NCBI GenBank assembly: GCA_002794735.1
Contig: NBAZ01000017.1
Location: forward strand, 248,001-312,000
Source of the DNA: Pyrrhoderma lamaoense
Taxonomy: Eukaryota > Basidiomycota > Agaricomycetes > Hymenochaetales > Hymenochaetaceae
DNA: 64,000 nt
Reading direction: 5' to 3'
A model generated the notes under the pieces. It worked only from the letters and a program-made list of their open reading frames with translations, was not told the origin of the DNA and ran no database searches. Below are positions 61,480 to 64,000 of this stretch, piece by piece. The number at the start of each line of letters is the position of its first letter. The first letter of the stretch is position 1. A program made the translations under genes and the position numbers.

Positions 61480-63322
61480 CAATTCGCCTCCATTTCAACC
61501 CCTTCCAAAACGGAGGTGTACCCTTGTAGCCCAGTAAGCTAATTTAGTCCGAACTTGATTGAGGAGGACAAGGACGTAATGGGTACTGCGGCTATGGTTT
61601 TTTTAGAAGAGACCCATTTTTACTCTGAGTATCTGTGCTGTGAGTAAGGAAGGATACTAGGACTTACTAGTAGACACAATAGGGAGTGTTGTGATCGATG
61701 ATATCGGGTTTACGATGGTGATCGTGGCTATATTGGGTCAATACAATGTTCTATGAGTAATTATTCTCGGATAATCGAGTGTGTTGGACGAGATAAGATG
61801 ATGATACGTTGTGATCATGTCGATGACTTACTGATGCTTCCGGTTGCAACAGTCGTCGGTGTAACAATTATTGTAGAGTCAGTCGCTATATTAAGTGATA
61901 CACTTGTCATCGAGCTGATAGTGTAATAATACGATGTTTGTTACAACTTACTGATAGGTCCCACTGAGGTTGGATGAACCAATGTTATGGTTGTCACAGT
62001 AGGCGTCCCACAGACTTCTGAGATCGAGATCGTACTAGTAGCTAAAACAGACATCGTTAATACTTCAGAGGCAACTTGCAGTATTGGAAGAGAAAGAGAA
62101 AATAGAGGAGTAGTAAATATGAATGTATTGACTTACTGATGTTCCCTAGGGTGGACGAAGAAGAGGCCAGTGTACCTGTACGTGCTACGGTTGTTGTGAT
62201 GTTGGTAGCTACAATATAGTATGCAAAGTAAGATCTCTTTAGTAAACTGAAGGATAAGTGCAGTTGAGTGCACCGATCTTACTATTATTCCCTGGAAATG
62301 AAGAAGAAGCCAGTGTGCCTGTAGGCATCGCGAACGTCGTATAGTCTGTAGCTAGTCATAGTTAAGAATTTGAATAGATTTCCAGTAAGAACACCGAGAA
62401 GTGACAGTTGAACGCGTACGCTTACTGATATTTTCTGGGACGGAAGAGGAGACCAGTGTACCTGTGTGTGTAATGAACGTCGTGAAGTCCGTAGCTACAT
62501 AAAGTGTTCAAATGAAGTATCATGCTCGTATTAAAGTCTCCAAGTTGAGTAATAATATTTATATGCTTACTATCGTTTCCAGAAGTTGCGAAGGCGGTTG
62601 TCGTCGGGGACACGAAAGTCGTAAATGTAGCTATGATGGCACCAGTGAGTTCCAAGGGCCTCCCAATGAGTGATATAATTAATTCTAGGAATACAATTCT
62701 AAGCGCTTACTTATGTTCCCATCTCCACAGGGGGGTCCAGCTGCTGTCGTTGGGGTCACGAGTGTGGTGTAATCAGTCGCAACAAGGATAATATATGTCA
62801 TGAGTACGTGTAGACATTTGTTAGAATCCTTTTGCTGGGAGTATTGGAGGTAGTGGGGTAAATTTGGAAAGGTCTGGACTTACTTATATTACTAGGTGAA
62901 GAAGAGGTGGTTGTAGTCGGAGTCACAAAGGTGGTAAATTCAGTGGCTACATTTTTTCGACTACTAATGAACGATGTCTTTAGGGTTGTATGGTATAGAA
63001 TGACTTACTGATATTTCCTGTCCCCGAGGTTGTAGAGCACGACGTTACAGTCGTAGTATTCACACTCGATACAGTGATTGTAGCTGAACAAACATTAAGT
63101 ACTAATGAATCGAGAAGTAAATCGGTGATGAGAAGCTGAAGACTCACTGATACCTCCGATAGACGAAGAGAGAAGCTGGGGAGCCTGGAAACGTAAGAGT
63201 CGATGTTAGAGCATGCGTGCATATGTGGATATCGAAGCTTTGAAAAGTGACATGAGCGCGATACTCACTGCGTTTGCAGCTACAGCACTAACTACCAAAA
63301 TAGTGAGCTTCTTGAAGACCAT
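61480..63322 (-). CDS. Secreted Thr/Ser-rich protein built from an array of symmetric short exons
   Basis: Exon 1 (63269-63322) encodes MVFKKLTILVVSAVAANA, a clean signal peptide. Exon 2 (63148-63184) adds APQLLSSSIGGI. Ten exons follow: 63009-63083, 62884-62946, 62711-62779, 62571-62630, 62426-62494, 62283-62351, 62137-62208, 61952-62041, 61832-61885 and 61668-61727. Lengths are 75, 63, 69, 60, 69, 69, 72, 90, 54 and 60, all multiples of three, and each begins and ends in phase 1. Nearly every repeat starts TT and is rich in Thr, Ser and Val, for example TTEFTTFVTPTTTTSSSP; most end NI or SI before the next splice. The product looks like a mucin-like, O-glycosylated secreted or wall protein. 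I do not recognise a family. The last exon is uncertain: a possible 61480-61538 exon (TYWATRVHLRF..., stop at 61480). One acceptor (before 62779) is TG, not AG. Confidence 0.6.
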
Positions 63323-64000
63323 GATAGTGATGGTTGAGCTGTATAAAAAGGTTGATCGCTGTCAAACGATTTGATATTATCACTACTAGTAGTCTGAGCA
63401 CGACTGGGGGCCTTATCAAATATTTGAGCTGATGGGTATTTATGAGCGAGTTCTCAAGTTGACTTTATATGAATCTGGAGGTATAGTAATTATATATAGG
63501 TTACAGTCATCTCTCCAAAGTAAGCCACCGAAACGGAATTGTTATGCCTTGTGGGAGGAAATGTTCCCTCGATGAAGACATGGGTGCAACGAGTTCTCAA
63601 TTAAGAAGACAGTTAAGTGCTCGTTTCCACCAGTATAGCAATTATCAAAATTTTGTTTATTAATGTCACTTTCTTTGCTATTCTCTCCAACTGCTTTTAG
63701 GTTGATGTGTATATGTGTTTTTTTACCGCTATATCCCGAAAGAAAGGATCGAATCCCACGATAACCTTCGGCAGATCGCAAGGCAGTGTAAGACTTTATA
63801 TGTGTGTATATGGGTTATGTGTATCTTCATGACCGAGGAACATTGCGAGGTACCGTTAGGTCGCATAATTTTAGTGAAACCTCCTGGGCGCGCCCTATGC
63901 AGTGTAATTTCCGCAGCAGTCAATTATCCAGTAGTAAAGCAGTTTGAGAGTGCATCATCTTCCTAGACTCTTAGGTCTCGGCAGATTCGACTCCTCCACA
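63323..64000. other. Upstream region of the exon-array gene
   Basis: Contains the promoter of the secreted-protein gene; no clear TATA box on the minus strand. The plus-strand open frame at 63715-63966 has no recognisable motif. The window ends here. Confidence 0.4.

Overview
The window looks like nuclear DNA of a filamentous basidiomycete, most likely an agaricomycete. The evidence is gene structure and gene content. Genes have many short GT-AG introns (about 50-110 nt), some with a CTAAC-like branch site. Two protein families that I know mainly from agaricomycetes are present: a DUF6593 cluster and a DUF6533-like seven-helix membrane protein. They sit among conserved eukaryotic genes: pICln, acireductone dioxygenase, a DENN/LCHN protein, the calcium channel Cch1, eIF3a, a UCH37-type deubiquitinase, epsin, a PIN-like protein and a sirtuin. 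I saw no convincing tRNA or rRNA gene, CRISPR array or virus. Exon borders were read by eye from frame continuity and splice sites.

Layout. 0.8-2.0 kb: pICln (+). 2.7-10.4 kb: four DUF6593 genes in tandem on the minus strand; two look intact, one has two 1-nt frame breaks and one is a wreck. 11.4-12.4 kb: intact acireductone dioxygenase (+). 12.9-17 kb: a Cys/His-rich gene, then a second, decayed copy of the dioxygenase plus Cys/His-gene block, with a 155-bp inverted-repeat element inside the dioxygenase pseudogene. 17-20.7 kb: gene-poor. 20.8-24.6 kb: LCHN/DENND11-type DENN protein (+). 25.8-27.2 kb: MYND-finger protein (-). 29.0-30.8 kb: DUF6533-like membrane protein (+). 31.5-36.1 kb: two GH5 glycosidase genes head to head, both interrupted by several 1-nt losses although catalytic residues survive. 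38.3-46.8 kb: CCH1 (+), with eight apparent 1-nt losses in its first two thirds. 47.5-50.8 kb: eIF3a (-). 51.1-52.8 kb: UCH37-like protease (-). 53.1-55.0 kb: epsin (+). 55.4-56.9 kb: PIN-like protein (+). 58.3-60.5 kb: sirtuin (+). 61.5-63.3 kb: a secreted Thr/Ser-rich protein (-) encoded by an array of ten short symmetric exons.

The genes form no pathway cluster. The right half (38-60 kb) is compact housekeeping sequence. The left 20 kb and the far right are accessory: tandem duplication, pseudogenes, foldback DNA and a repeat-built secreted protein. The most unusual item is the exon array at 61.7-63.1 kb. Every repeat exon is a multiple of three and starts and ends in phase 1, so any exon could be skipped without breaking the frame. 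A second point for the reader is that many frame breaks in this window are single-base losses in otherwise conserved coding sequence. Several are next to short homopolymers, so assembly error must be excluded before calling pseudogenes.
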